Below are positions 35,190-44,846 of a DNA stretch of 64,000 nt, one piece after another; position 1 is the stretch's first letter, and the number at the start of each line of letters is the position of its first letter. The notes below the pieces were generated by a model that saw only the letters and a program-made list of their open reading frames with translations, was not told the DNA's origin and did not search any database. The stretch covers positions 1 through 64,000 of the forward strand of contig JBMYJR010000002.1 in the NCBI GenBank assembly GCA_049594615.1, in the 5' to 3' direction. The translations under genes were made by a program, and so were the position numbers. The stretch comes from CAXPZW01 sp049594615 (GTDB lineage: Bacteria; Bacteroidota; Bacteroidia; Flavobacteriales_D; Sanyastnellaceae).

Positions 35190-36047
35190 TCAGGCCTCTG
35201 GAGCGGGGCTTTGCGGCTTGGCGAGCTTCACACCGCGTTTGGTGATCACCACCTTGCCGTCGCGCATCAAGTGGCCGCAGGCACGCTTGAAGGTTTTCTT
35301 GCTCATGCGCAGGCGCAACTTGATCTCTTCGGGATCGGTGTTGTCGTTCATGCGCATATACCCTTTGTGGTTCTCCAAAAAGGCCATGATTTTGCGGCAG
35401 GCGTCTTCCAGCCCTTCCATGCCGTCGCGTTGGAGGCTGACCACCAGGTTGCCGTCTTCGGTGTCTCGGACCCAAGCCTTGAACACCTTGCCGCGCTTGA
35501 CTTCGTGGAAGATTTCTTTCTCAAACATGATGGCACAGTGACGGCCATTGACCACCACACGCCAGCCAAAATCAGCGCGGTCAAACACCAATGCTTCAAC
35601 CTCTTGCCCCTTTTCGTAGGGCAGGTTTTTTGTTTTGAGATGATGGAGCAGGCGGGTGGTGCCAAACAAGGTGCCGGTTTCGCTGTCGTAGCCGATGTAC
35701 ACCACCGAGCGGTCTTTAGGCTCCAAGGCGTACACCTGTTCGCGCTCAGGGATGATCACATCACGGGGCAAACCGATGTTCACGTATGCCGCGCCGTTGT
35801 GCACGTTACGCACGGTCAAAAAGGCCACCGAGCCCAGCGGTGTGTGCGGCAAACGGCGGGTGACTTCCAGGTCGCCTTCTTCGTTGTGGAAGAGGCACAC
35901 CTCGAGCTCGGTACCTTCCTCGGTTTCGTGCGGCACGAAACGCGCGGGAAGCAACACTTCTCTGTGGCCGGCTTTGAGCCAAGCACCAAGTTCGTCCAAT
36001 GCCACAACGGGCAGGTTTACGATTTGTCCGGGGAGCACCTGTTCCAT
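35190..36047 (-). CDS. CvfB/YitL-like S1 RNA-binding protein
   Basis: 285 residues. The chain begins LPGQIVNLPVVALDELGAWLKAG and contains three S1-like beta-barrel segments: LPARFVPHETEEGTELEV, then LGSVAFLTVRNV..AYVNIGL, then GQEVEALVFDRADFGWRVVVN. The C-terminal helical/winged-helix part (RLRMSKKTFKRACGHLMRDGKVV) is typical of CvfB. In Staphylococcus CvfB binds RNA and affects virulence gene expression. In Bacteroidota the role is untested. Cytoplasmic. It is the first gene of the minus-strand run CvfB-YaaA-FKBP. Confidence 0.9.
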   Translation of the reverse strand: MEQVLPGQIVNLPVVALDELGAWLKAGHREVLLPARFVPHETEEGTELEVCLFHNEEGDLEVTRRLPHTPLGSVAFLTVRNVHNGAAYVNIGLPRDVIIPEREQVYALEPKDRSVVYIGYDSETGTLFGTTRLLHHLKTKNLPYEKGQEVEALVFDRADFGWRVVVNGRHCAIMFEKEIFHEVKRGKVFKAWVRDTEDGNLVVSLQRDGMEGLEDACRKIMAFLENHKGYMRMNDNTDPEEIKLRLRMSKKTFKRACGHLMRDGKVVITKRGVKLAKPQSPAPEA

Positions 36048-36087
36048 GGCCTGCGAAAGTAGGGAAAGCCCCCCACGGTTCCACCCC

Positions 36088-36116
36088 TTCCAACTCGCCC
36101 CACTGCAGTATATTTA
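36088..36116 (+). promoter_or_regulatory. Probable promoter of the 36138 gene
   Basis: TTC, an 18-nt spacer and TATATTTA (36109-36116) lie 22 bases before the start codon. The -7 part differs from TAnnTTTG only in the last base. Confidence 0.4.
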
Positions 36117-36137
36117 CAGTCACCTTACACCAAAGCC

Positions 36138-38015
36138 ATGATCAAACGACTGTTCGCGGTGTGCGCCGTATTGGCCACCCTTTCTGCAACCGCTCAATGC
36201 GACGCGGGTCAAACCGAAGTCACCTTCCAAATTTTCACCGACGCCTGGGGCTATGAAATGTACTGGGAAGTCGTTCCCACAGGCCAACCCTGCGGTGAAG
36301 GCGCCCTGCTCAGTGGCGGCAACGGAGTAGATGTGGGGTGTGACGGAGAAGGACTCGAAGGTTCTACCGACACGGCCATGGACTCGAACATCTCGTTTTT
36401 TACCGATCCAATCTGCTTGACCACCGGCGAATCCTACGATTTCATCTTCGTAGACGACTACGGCGACGGAGGGATCACCGTTGAGGTCTATTTCGACGGC
36501 GCATTGGCCACCATGTATATCGGCGAGGGCTTTGGCAATGTGTGGACGTTTGAAGCAGGCACCATAAACCTGCCAGAGTACGACAGCCCTTGCGGCGCCG
36601 AACTCGTTGAAGTGGATGGCCCTGGCGTGATCATGAACAATGAAGAAGCCATCGCAGCCATCGGCGAAGTCACCCCCGGGGGTGGCAACTGCCAAGCGGT
36701 GGGCATCTGGTGTGAAGGCGGTGTAGCGCACAGCGTCTGGGCCATGTTTGAAGCCCCGGAATCGGGCAACGTGTGGGTTTCCAGCTGCAACTCGGGCACC
36801 AACTTTGACACCCAAATCGCCGTTTGGGGCTTTGAGGACTGTTTGGACCAGAGCACTTTCGACCTCAAAGGCTCCAATGACGACGTCCCCGGCGGCTGCG
36901 GCAATGGCGCATATTACTCATCCAGCTGCGCGGCCACGTGTTTGCAGCCCGGCAGCATGTACTTGGTGCAAATTGACGGCTGGTACGGTTCTGTTGGTGA
37001 CGTAGAACTCACCGTTACCGAAACACTCCCAGAACCCGCATTGGTAGCTTTTGGCAACAACGTCAATTGCGCCCCCGATAAAGGCGAAGAGGCCTTCGGA
37101 AGCATCTTCTCTTGGGTAACAGGTTGGGGTACCGAAACCGTGGTGAGCTGGACCGGCCCCGACGGCTTTACCTCCGACCAAGCCATTGTTGGTGAACTCG
37201 CTCCAGGTGTATACACCGGTGTGTGGAGCTCACCCTGCTCGGAGACCACGTTTGAGCAAACCATTGAAATCACGGTAGCAGATCCTTACTCCATCGGCAC
37301 TTCCATCACCCAGCCCAGCTGTCCGCTGAGCACCGACGGTTCCATTGAAGTGGTTGTGGCCGGCGCTACCCCGCCTTATGGCATCACCCTTACCGGCGAG
37401 GACGAATTCACCAGCAACGAGTTCGAAACCTTGGACTTGGGCGTAGGTGCGTACACCCTGCTGGTGACCGACGCCAATGGCTGCGAATTCACCCAAGACA
37501 TCACCCTGGAGGACCTCAATGATTTTGAATTCTCGCTCGGCGACGACTTTGAAATCTGTTTGGATCAGGACTCGTTGATTTTCGGCCCTGGCGGCTACTT
37601 CTACGAGTGGAACACCGGCGCCATTGACCAGTTCCTGTACCTGGACGCAGAAGAGCTCGGCGTAGGCACCTACCCGTTCATCCTGACGGCCTACAACAAC
37701 GAAGGCTGCGAGTACTCTGACGCCATTATTGTTACGGTGTGGTCGTGTGCCAACGGGGTAGAGGAGTGGTTTGGTCCAGAGGTCCAACTCTTCCCCAACC
37801 CGAGCACCGGCGTGTTCACCTTGGAAGGCCTACCACGCATCCACGAGGGGCGGTTGCAGCTGCTCGACCAGACCGGCCGTGCAGTGCACAGTGAGGGTGT
37901 TCCAGTATCTCCGGGAGCTGCACTAGAGGTCAGCACCAATCTGCCCGCGGGCGTATACCTCTTCCGTTACGAGGAAGACGGTAAGCGCATGGAAACGCGT
38001 GTGGTGATTCGCTAA
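36138..38015 (+). CDS. T9SS-secreted protein with DDYGDG and SprB-like domains
   Basis: 625 residues with signal peptide MIKRLFAVCAVLATLSATAQ. Residues about 20-145 form one of the GDG-type domains (VDDYGDGGITVEVYF). Residues about 150-300 (GGVAHSVWAMFEAPESGNVWVSSCNSGTNFDTQIAVWGFE, split across lines of the protein) resemble prepeptidase-C-like jelly rolls. A SprB-like repeat follows at about 390-460 (PSCPLSTDGSIEVVV...DANGCEF). The end (LFPNPSTGVFTLEG, LLDQTGRAVHSEG, LPAGVYLFRYE) is a T9SS type A domain. No enzyme motif is visible, so a surface adhesin or structural role is most likely. It ends three bases before the convergent DUF2059 gene. Confidence 0.78.
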   Translation: MIKRLFAVCAVLATLSATAQCDAGQTEVTFQIFTDAWGYEMYWEVVPTGQPCGEGALLSGGNGVDVGCDGEGLEGSTDTAMDSNISFFTDPICLTTGESYDFIFVDDYGDGGITVEVYFDGALATMYIGEGFGNVWTFEAGTINLPEYDSPCGAELVEVDGPGVIMNNEEAIAAIGEVTPGGGNCQAVGIWCEGGVAHSVWAMFEAPESGNVWVSSCNSGTNFDTQIAVWGFEDCLDQSTFDLKGSNDDVPGGCGNGAYYSSSCAATCLQPGSMYLVQIDGWYGSVGDVELTVTETLPEPALVAFGNNVNCAPDKGEEAFGSIFSWVTGWGTETVVSWTGPDGFTSDQAIVGELAPGVYTGVWSSPCSETTFEQTIEITVADPYSIGTSITQPSCPLSTDGSIEVVVAGATPPYGITLTGEDEFTSNEFETLDLGVGAYTLLVTDANGCEFTQDITLEDLNDFEFSLGDDFEICLDQDSLIFGPGGYFYEWNTGAIDQFLYLDAEELGVGTYPFILTAYNNEGCEYSDAIIVTVWSCANGVEEWFGPEVQLFPNPSTGVFTLEGLPRIHEGRLQLLDQTGRAVHSEGVPVSPGAALEVSTNLPAGVYLFRYEEDGKRMETRVVIR

Positions 38016-38018
38016 GGA

Positions 38019-38456
38019 TCAGTCCTGACGTTCTTCCAATTTCTTGGCAAACTTCTCCCCGAGGGACATGCCCCAGGTTTGTCCCACCTGCATGGATTCG
38101 GCCATGATTTGAGGTGAAACTGCGGCGTATTTCTGTCCTGCCGGGGTTTGGTAGAAGGCGATGAGGTCTTTTAAGTCCTGCTCGGTCAAGTGCTTTTGAT
38201 AGACTGGGGTCAACATCTCCACCAATTCTTGGCTGGAGGTGTTGAGAAATTCGTCTTTGAGCGCATCCCAATCCGCGTTGTCGATGCCGGGATGCATGCT
38301 GCGCATCATGTCCATCATCTGTTCAATCCCCACAGTGTATTGCGCGTAGGCCCCTGACACTTCAAACATGGTATTCAAGGTCTGGGTGTAGGAGTCTTGT
38401 TGGGCAAACGAGGCAGTGCTCAGGGCAAGGAGTGCGGCGGCAAAGAGGGCTTTCAT
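38019..38456 (-). CDS. DUF2059 domain protein, exported
   Basis: 145 residues from MKALFAAALLALSTASFAQ. The mature part is helical and matches the DUF2059 pattern: VEMLTPVYQKHLTEQDLKDLIAFYQTPAGQKYAAVSPQIM, in which L-dL--FY-tp-G-k is the family core. The protein is small, periplasmic and of unknown function. An upstream extension of 30 residues has no family similarity and was dropped. It converges with the 36138 gene with a 3-base gap. Confidence 0.85.
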   Translation of the reverse strand: MKALFAAALLALSTASFAQQDSYTQTLNTMFEVSGAYAQYTVGIEQMMDMMRSMHPGIDNADWDALKDEFLNTSSQELVEMLTPVYQKHLTEQDLKDLIAFYQTPAGQKYAAVSPQIMAESMQVGQTWGMSLGEKFAKKLEERQD

Positions 38457-38772
38457 GGGGGTGATTTTGGGGGTAAGATGGGGAGAAGTGGGCAAGTGGA
38501 GCTTGGGAGCGCGTGCCGAATCGCTGCGGACCGGGCTTGCAGTCACAGTTGACCGTTACCAGCCATGGCTGCATCGCGGACATCCACACGTGCTCCTGGT
38601 CGATCCACAAAACGACAGTATTGGAGGTAGGATAGCGCCGAGTTGGAGAGGAACTTGGGTGGGCGGGGGCTTGTGGAGGAAGGAGGGGTACGCACAACCA
38701 AAAACCCCGCTCTGCTCGCGCAAAACGGGGTCTTCAGTCGGCACTATCTGGGCCAGCGATACAGTCTGTTCA
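38457..38772. other. Intergenic stretch of 316 bases
   Basis: No credible gene. The frames across it have no recognisable protein features. The only clear element is the minus-strand terminator at 38699-38731. I see no good promoter for the DUF2059 gene here. Confidence 0.5.
38699..38731 (-). terminator. Terminator of the BNR-repeat gene
   Basis: Read on the minus strand, ACCCCG and CGGGGT pair around a 16-nt loop and are followed by TTTTGG. It lies about 40 bases after the stop codon of the 1094-residue protein. Confidence 0.7.
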
Positions 38773-41700
38773 TCAGTCCTTCTTCCAATCCGGACGGCTC
38801 GGCGTGTAGGGAATATTCTTCCCGTCCAATGCAGCTTCCAACGTTTCTACCCGCGCTTTAAGTGCATCAAGTTGGGTGCGGATGGACGCGTATTCTTCCT
38901 GGGCCAACGCGTATTGGTCCTTGTTGGTGGTGGTAGGATCAGAGGTAGAGTACCAGGTGTTCCATACGATGTTCTCCACGCGCATACCTGTGCCGGGCAC
39001 GGTCTCCACATCGCGGCGCGACTTGTGGCTGTCCCCCCACATGGCCATGCCGATGTCGTGGGACAGGGCTTCGAGGGCCTTTACCTCTTCCATCCACGCC
39101 AGGTCTGCACCTGGGTAGGTTTGGATCGCGGTTTTGATGTGGCGCAGGCGGCCGTCGAGCTCGCCTTGCTGGTTACCGCTGCCCAAAAGCTTGCGGCGGA
39201 GCTCTTGCACCTCGCGCTTGAAGGCAATGTTGGCCTCGGTTTGGCGGTCAAGCGATGAGTTCTCCAAAGCTTGCACTTCAAAGGGAGTGGCGTCTACCAG
39301 CTGCGTGAATACCCCGTTGTCGGCTTGCCAGAGTTCAACCGTGTATTGGCCAGGTAGCGCGAGCGGTCCTTCATTCGGGTTGCTGTAGCGGCCCACCTCG
39401 CCTTGCGACAATTCGATGGGACTGGTGGCTGGGTAACGCAGGTTCCAGGTGGCGCGTTGGACACCGGTAGAAGCTGGACGTTTCATCTTGCGCACCTCGC
39501 TGCCGTTGGCGTCTTTCACCACAAACAGCAAGTAGGCTGACTCGTAAGTGTCCTCCAACACAAACTCCTCGTAGGTGGGGTAGTCGATGGCACGGCCAGC
39601 GTCCTTGGCTTCTTGCTCTTTCTCCTGGCGCAAAGCCTTGGGCGATTTGGGCGATTCCTTGACGTAGTAGGTAAAGGTGGCGCCAAATTCAGGGTTAGGC
39701 GCTGCGTACATCGAAGCCCCTTGGCTGCCCACTCCGCGCAGTCCAAGCGGGTTGGATTCCACGTAGGCGAGGGCCGTTTTGATCGGGAAGATGGCCGCGT
39801 CTTGGTCCATCAGGTCTTTGCTCAGTTTGCGCAACGGGGTGTAGTCGTCCAGCACGTAAAAGCCGCGTCCGAAGGTGCCGAGCACCAAATCGTTCTCACG
39901 TTTTTGGATGGCCATGTCGCGCACGCAAATGGTAGGTAGACCTGCGGTGAGTTGCACCCAATTTGCACCGCCGTCCACGCTGGTAAAGCAGCCAAACTCG
40001 GTGCCGGCAAACAGCAGGTTGGGCTCCACGTGGTCTTCAGCCACAGCGTAAACCGTACCGCGTTCAGGCAAGTTGTTTTGCAACGAAGACCAAGTTTTAC
40101 CCTTGTCCGAACTCTTGAGTAGGTACGGTTTGAAGTCACCCCGCTTGTGGTTGTTGAACGTGGCGTAAACCACGTTTTCGTCGTGTTGGGATGCCCACAC
40201 CATGTTCACGTAGGTCAGCGAAGGCACGCCCGGGAAGGACCCGATTTTGCGCCAGTTGTCGCCACCGTCTTCCGAAACCTGGATCAGCCCATCATCGGTA
40301 CCCGCGTAAAGCAAGTTGGGGTTGACCGGAGATTGGTCAAAGGCCACGATGTTGCCGTATATGGTGGTGGATTTGTTCTTCATCACCACGTCCGGCGATT
40401 GCACTTCACCCATCACTTCCAGCTGGTTGCGATCGATTTGACGGGTGAGGTCTGGTGAGATGGCCTTCCAGCTGTTTCCGCGGTCGGTGGTCTTGAAGAC
40501 TTTGTTGGCGCAGAAAAACAGGGTCTTGTGGTTGTGGGGCGAGATCAGCAGGGGAGAGTCCCAGTTCCAACGGAAGGCCGCTTCGCCTTTGCCAGGTTGG
40601 GGTTTGATGCCGATGCGCTCGCCCGATTGCTTGTCAAAGCGGATCAGACCGCCGTATTGCCATTGGGCGTAAATGATGTTGGGGTCGGTGGGGTCGACTT
40701 GGGTTTCGTAGCCGTCGCCGCCCACGGTGATGTACCAGTCCGAGTTCAGGATGCCCGCGTTGTTGAGGGTGCGGGCAGGACCTGCTTGCGAGTTGTTGTC
40801 CTGGGTACCGCCAAACACGTTGTAGAACGGCTCGTCGTAGTCGATGGACACCTTGTAGAATTGGGTGATGGGCAGGTTGGCCTTGAACTCCCAGGTGTGC
40901 GCATGGTCGTAGGTTTCGTACAAGCCGCCGTCGCAGCCCACAATCCAGTGGTCGGTGTCGTTGGGGTCAATCCAAATGCAGTGGTTGTCTACGTGTTTGT
41001 TGGTCTCACCAGTGGGTACGAACGATTGTCCGCCGTCCTCGGTGTGGTGCAGCCAAGTGGCCATGCTGAAGACTTTGTTTACGTCGTACGGGTCGCAAAT
41101 GATCTCTTGGTAGTAATTGCCGGAGGTTTTGTAACCGCTTTGCTTCGACCACGTGCCCGCTTTGTTGGTAGAGCGGAAGAACCCGCCGGCGTCGCCTTCT
41201 GCTTCGATGATGGCGTACACCACGTTGGCATCTGCCGGAGATACTGCCAATCCAACGCGGCCCATTTTGCCTTGGGGCAGACCGCTCATGGCTTCCTGCC
41301 AGGTTTCGCCGCCGTCGGTGCTTTTGTAGACCGCGCTTTCGGGTCCACCGCCGATGTAGGTGAATACGTGACGACGACGTTGGTGGTAAGCGGCATACAG
41401 GATGTCGGGGTTGGTGGGGTCCATGATGAGGTCTGCCGCACCGGTTTTGTCGGAAACGTTGTGGAGGTTCTCCCAGGTTTCGCCGCCGTCCGTCGAACGG
41501 TAAATGCCGCGGTCACCGCCGTCAGACCAAAGCGGGCCGTAGGCAGCCACGTAAATGACATCCGAGTTGTCGGGGTGGACGATGATTTTGGAGATGTGTT
41601 CGGAGTCTTTCAACCCCATGTTCTTCCACGAACGGCCAGCATCTACCGATTTGTAGACCCCGTCGCCATAGGCCACCGAGCGTTGGTTGTTGTTCTCTCC

Positions 41701-42057
41701 CGATCCTACCCAAAGGGTTGAAGATTGGTTCGGGTCCATGGTGATGCAGCCTACCGAGTAGGAGGCTTCGTTGTCGAAAATGGGTTGGAAACTGACCCCG
41801 TGGTTGGTGGTCTTCCATACGCCGCCGGAGGCCACGGCCACGTAATATTCGTTGTGGTTGTCGGGGTTAACTGCGAGGTCTACCACACGGCCCGAAGTCA
41901 AGGCAGGGCCAATGCAGCGGAAGTCCAATCCGCTGATTTGTCCGGAGGTCAGCCAGTATTCATCGGAATCACCGCCCTTGTCTTTTTTGCGCTGCGCGTC
42001 GAGTTGGGCGGTGGTTAACACAGCAATAAGGAGAAGGAAAAAATGCTTCAAATTCAT
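38773..42057 (-). CDS. Large exported BNR/sortilin-like beta-propeller protein
   Basis: 1094 residues with signal peptide MNLKHFFLLLIAVLTTAQLDAQ. At least eight Asp-box motifs are seen, such as KSVDAGRSW, RSTDGGETW (twice), KTTDRGNSW, VSEDGGDNW, KSSDKGKTW and TSVDGGANW. Each ends a blade of one or two seven-bladed propellers (about residues 40-730). A Fn3/helical C-terminal region (about 780-1094) has a coiled-coil-like end (YASIRTQLDALKARVETLEAAL). Members are annotated as VPS10/sortilin-like or glycosyl hydrolase in databases. No sialidase arginine triad can be identified. No T9SS domain is visible at the C-terminus. Function unknown, probably periplasmic or surface. Confidence 0.85.
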   Translation of the reverse strand: MNLKHFFLLLIAVLTTAQLDAQRKKDKGGDSDEYWLTSGQISGLDFRCIGPALTSGRVVDLAVNPDNHNEYYVAVASGGVWKTTNHGVSFQPIFDNEASYSVGCITMDPNQSSTLWVGSGENNNQRSVAYGDGVYKSVDAGRSWKNMGLKDSEHISKIIVHPDNSDVIYVAAYGPLWSDGGDRGIYRSTDGGETWENLHNVSDKTGAADLIMDPTNPDILYAAYHQRRRHVFTYIGGGPESAVYKSTDGGETWQEAMSGLPQGKMGRVGLAVSPADANVVYAIIEAEGDAGGFFRSTNKAGTWSKQSGYKTSGNYYQEIICDPYDVNKVFSMATWLHHTEDGGQSFVPTGETNKHVDNHCIWIDPNDTDHWIVGCDGGLYETYDHAHTWEFKANLPITQFYKVSIDYDEPFYNVFGGTQDNNSQAGPARTLNNAGILNSDWYITVGGDGYETQVDPTDPNIIYAQWQYGGLIRFDKQSGERIGIKPQPGKGEAAFRWNWDSPLLISPHNHKTLFFCANKVFKTTDRGNSWKAISPDLTRQIDRNQLEVMGEVQSPDVVMKNKSTTIYGNIVAFDQSPVNPNLLYAGTDDGLIQVSEDGGDNWRKIGSFPGVPSLTYVNMVWASQHDENVVYATFNNHKRGDFKPYLLKSSDKGKTWSSLQNNLPERGTVYAVAEDHVEPNLLFAGTEFGCFTSVDGGANWVQLTAGLPTICVRDMAIQKRENDLVLGTFGRGFYVLDDYTPLRKLSKDLMDQDAAIFPIKTALAYVESNPLGLRGVGSQGASMYAAPNPEFGATFTYYVKESPKSPKALRQEKEQEAKDAGRAIDYPTYEEFVLEDTYESAYLLFVVKDANGSEVRKMKRPASTGVQRATWNLRYPATSPIELSQGEVGRYSNPNEGPLALPGQYTVELWQADNGVFTQLVDATPFEVQALENSSLDRQTEANIAFKREVQELRRKLLGSGNQQGELDGRLRHIKTAIQTYPGADLAWMEEVKALEALSHDIGMAMWGDSHKSRRDVETVPGTGMRVENIVWNTWYSTSDPTTTNKDQYALAQEEYASIRTQLDALKARVETLEAALDGKNIPYTPSRPDWKKD

Positions 42058-42204
42058 GGTTGAGGCGTTGGTGTCGTTGGTGTTTTGAGGTCAGGGACCG
42101 ACAAGTTAATTGCTGAGCGCTTGCCACGGTGACTATTGATAGAAAACAACATTTTCCATCCGGTAAGAAATCGGGTAAATCAGGTCGGCGAGCCGTAAGC
42201 GAGG

Positions 42205-43215
42205 TTAGCCCAACAGCGCACGCTCCACTGCAGTCACGTCGGCGTCATTGATGTCCAAATGGGTCACAAAGCGCACCTTGTCCGGACCAAACGGCACCGC
42301 CAAGATGCCTTTGGTCTTGGCCGCTTCCACCCAAGCGGCTGAGCCTTGTTTGTCGGCCAACTCAAAGATGACAATGTTTGTTTCCACGGGCATAACACCG
42401 CTGACCTCTGGCAATTGCTGGACAATGGCGGCCAGTATGTGTGCACGGGCGTGGTCTTCGGCCATACGGTCCACGTGGTGGTCGAGGGCATGGAGTACCG
42501 CACCTGCGAGGTAGCCCGCTTGGCGCATGCCGCCTCCAAAGGTCTTGCGCACGCGGTGGGCTTCGTGGATGAAGTCCTTGCTGCCAATCACCGCGCTCCC
42601 CACCGGACAGCCCAGGCCTTTGCTGAAGCACACCGAAATGGAATCATACGCACGGCCGTACTCCACAGGGTTGTGACCCTTGTGCACCAGCGCATTGAAC
42701 AGTCGGGCACCATCCAAGTGCACGCCCAGGTTTTTGCTCCGCGCAGCGCTTGAAACCGCAATGATGTCGTCCAATTCATAGCAACAACCGCCGCCTTTGT
42801 TCACGGTGTCTTCCAAGCTCACCAGGCGGGTGCGCGCCAAGTGGGCATCGTCGCTGTTGATGTTGGCCAGCACGTCTGCAGCACTGAGTCGTCCGCGGTC
42901 GCCCTTCACCAAACGTACGCTGGCACCGGAGTTGCGGGCAATGCCGCCGCCTTCATACAGGTACACGTGCGATACGCCTGCACAAATCACCTCGTCGCCC
43001 GGACGGGTGTGCACTCGGATGGCAATCTGGTTGGTCATGGTGCCGCTGGGACAGAACAATGCGGCTTCGTGCCCAAAGTAGGCGGCAATGCGCTCTTGCA
43101 AGGCGTTGACGGTGGGATCTTCACCAAATACGTCGTCGCCCACGGAGGCGTCAAACATGGCGTGGTGCATGGCCGCAGTAGGGCGGGTTACGGTGTCGCT
43201 GCGCAAGTCGATCAT
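42205..43215 (-). CDS. Threonine aldolase (low specificity/L-allo type)
   Basis: 336 residues from MIDLRSDTVTRPT, the standard family start; an 18-residue upstream extension was rejected. PLP-dependent fold type I features are FCPSGTMTNQIA, the aspartate in GVHLDGARLFNA, and the PLP lysine Lys199 in VCFSKGLGCPVGS. It should split L-threonine or L-allo-threonine into glycine and acetaldehyde in the cytoplasm. Divergent from the S8 protease gene with only 32 bases between the start codons. Confidence 0.95.
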   Translation of the reverse strand: MIDLRSDTVTRPTAAMHHAMFDASVGDDVFGEDPTVNALQERIAAYFGHEAALFCPSGTMTNQIAIRVHTRPGDEVICAGVSHVYLYEGGGIARNSGASVRLVKGDRGRLSAADVLANINSDDAHLARTRLVSLEDTVNKGGGCCYELDDIIAVSSAARSKNLGVHLDGARLFNALVHKGHNPVEYGRAYDSISVCFSKGLGCPVGSAVIGSKDFIHEAHRVRKTFGGGMRQAGYLAGAVLHALDHHVDRMAEDHARAHILAAIVQQLPEVSGVMPVETNIVIFELADKQGSAAWVEAAKTKGILAVPFGPDKVRFVTHLDINDADVTAVERALLG

Positions 43216-43247
43216 GGCTTGAAAAGGGGTATTTTTCGAAGTCAAAG

Positions 43248-44846
43248 ATGACCATTCTTCGCGCAGCATACATCTGGATAGCGGCCTTGATCCTCGGCCC
43301 GGTGTGTTGCAGCGCGCAACAAGACCTCCACAAGTGCTGGGTCCATTTCACTGACAAGCACGGTGCTAACTTTGATCCCAACACGTATTTCCATCCCAAG
43401 GCGTTGGCCCGCCGTGCCCAGTTGGGGCTGGATCCTGCCGATTCGCTCAATTGGCCGGTCTCTCCCGACTATCTGCGTGAGACCCAGGCGCTGCTCGTCA
43501 CCCACACGGCCACTTCACGCTGGTTGAATTTGGTGGTGGGATATGCCTCGCAGGATGACATCGAAGCATTGCGAGCGTTGCCCTTCGTGCGGGAAGTACG
43601 CCTCGAAGACAAGCCACTCGAAATGCTCCAAGCGTTGGAAACCCTGCCCACCGGATATGACCGCAACGTGCTTGAGGCCCAAACCGCCGTGTTGGGCCGA
43701 TGCCATTTTGAAGCCGAGGGACTCAACGGCCAAGGGCTGCGCATTGCAGTGTTGGATGCGGGATTTTCTGGGGTAGACGAGCGCCCGGCATTTGCCCACC
43801 TGTGGGACCAAGGGCGCATTGTGGCCAGCTATGACTTTCTACGCAAACGCGAGAACGTATTTGTGCACAGCTCACACGGCGCCCATGTGCTCTCCTGCAT
43901 TGCGGGCAAGGTGGACACGGTGCCCATGGGACTGGCCACCGGCGCGGAATTCATCCTGTGCCGCACCGAAAAGGCCCGGTTTGAATACCGCGGCGAAGAA
44001 GAGCATTGGCTTGAAGCCGTAGAGTACGCCGATCGCTTGGGCGCTGACATCATCAACTCCTCGTTAGGCTACACCAACACCCGCTACTACCAGTACGAAA
44101 TGGACGGCCGTACGGCAGGGGTCACCCAGTCCGCACGGATTGCTGCCCGCCTGGGCATGCTTGTGGTCAATGCCGCTGGCAATGAGGGCGACACCTGGTG
44201 GCAAGTCATCGCAGCTCCAGCCGACGCCGACAGCGTGTTGGCCGTCGGTGCAGTTGACCCAGAAACCCGGATGCGCAGTGGTTTTTCTTCATTTGGTCCC
44301 AGCAGTGATGGGCGGATCAAGCCGGATGTAGCGGCCTTTGGTTGGGCCTATGCCAGCGGCCCCCGCCGCAACGAAGTGGTGCCAGGAACCAGTTTTGCCA
44401 GCCCCTTGATTGCCGGGTTTGCCGCCTGCGTATGGCAAGCCCACCCGGACTGGAACAACATGCAAGTCTTGGAAGCCGTGCGCAAGGCGGGCCACCTGTA
44501 TCCCTACTATGATTACTCTTACGGCTACGGGCTGCCCCAAGCCGATCGGGCCCTTGGACTTTCTGCCGAGGCGGACACCACCTTTGACGTCTCTGTGCAC
44601 AAAGGCCGGTTGGTGTTGACGGTTCGCGAAGGTTCTGCACCGGAAGCTAACTGCGAGGGCGGTATTTTTGCCACGTTGCCACATACGGTGCACTGCCACT
44701 TTCAGACGCCGGGCAAAGGGCTGAGCTACTACGCCACTTACGCAGTGGTCCCCGAGGAGCGCATCACCCTGAATTTGAAACCCTACCGCGGAATGATTCT
44801 GCGGATCTACTGCAATGGATACCTCTATGAACGCAAACTGGAATAG
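43248..44846 (+). CDS. Exported S8 subtilisin-like serine protease
   Basis: 532 residues with signal peptide ending CCSAQQ. The N-terminal region (about 25-140) looks like an inhibitor-type propeptide. The catalytic triad is Asp170 (IAVLDAGFSG), His210 (VHSSHGAHVLS) and Ser382 (GTSFASP), with oxyanion asparagine in NAAGNEG (Asn312). A C-terminal beta domain of about 100 residues follows. No T9SS sorting domain is recognisable, so it may be periplasmic. First gene of a five-gene plus-strand run. The next gene begins inside its 3' end. Confidence 0.93.
   Translation: MTILRAAYIWIAALILGPVCCSAQQDLHKCWVHFTDKHGANFDPNTYFHPKALARRAQLGLDPADSLNWPVSPDYLRETQALLVTHTATSRWLNLVVGYASQDDIEALRALPFVREVRLEDKPLEMLQALETLPTGYDRNVLEAQTAVLGRCHFEAEGLNGQGLRIAVLDAGFSGVDERPAFAHLWDQGRIVASYDFLRKRENVFVHSSHGAHVLSCIAGKVDTVPMGLATGAEFILCRTEKARFEYRGEEEHWLEAVEYADRLGADIINSSLGYTNTRYYQYEMDGRTAGVTQSARIAARLGMLVVNAAGNEGDTWWQVIAAPADADSVLAVGAVDPETRMRSGFSSFGPSSDGRIKPDVAAFGWAYASGPRRNEVVPGTSFASPLIAGFAACVWQAHPDWNNMQVLEAVRKAGHLYPYYDYSYGYGLPQADRALGLSAEADTTFDVSVHKGRLVLTVREGSAPEANCEGGIFATLPHTVHCHFQTPGKGLSYYATYAVVPEERITLNLKPYRGMILRIYCNGYLYERKLE

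Noticed and set aside
38461..38700. Short frames in the 316-base gap before the BNR gene terminator
   Set aside because: Proline- and serine-rich translations without signal peptide, membrane segment or conserved pattern. They are probably chance frames in GC-rich DNA.
40528..41721. A 397-codon plus-strand frame opposite the BNR protein
   Set aside because: Antisense of Asp-box repeats. The valine/glycine-rich translation is typical of a shadow frame.
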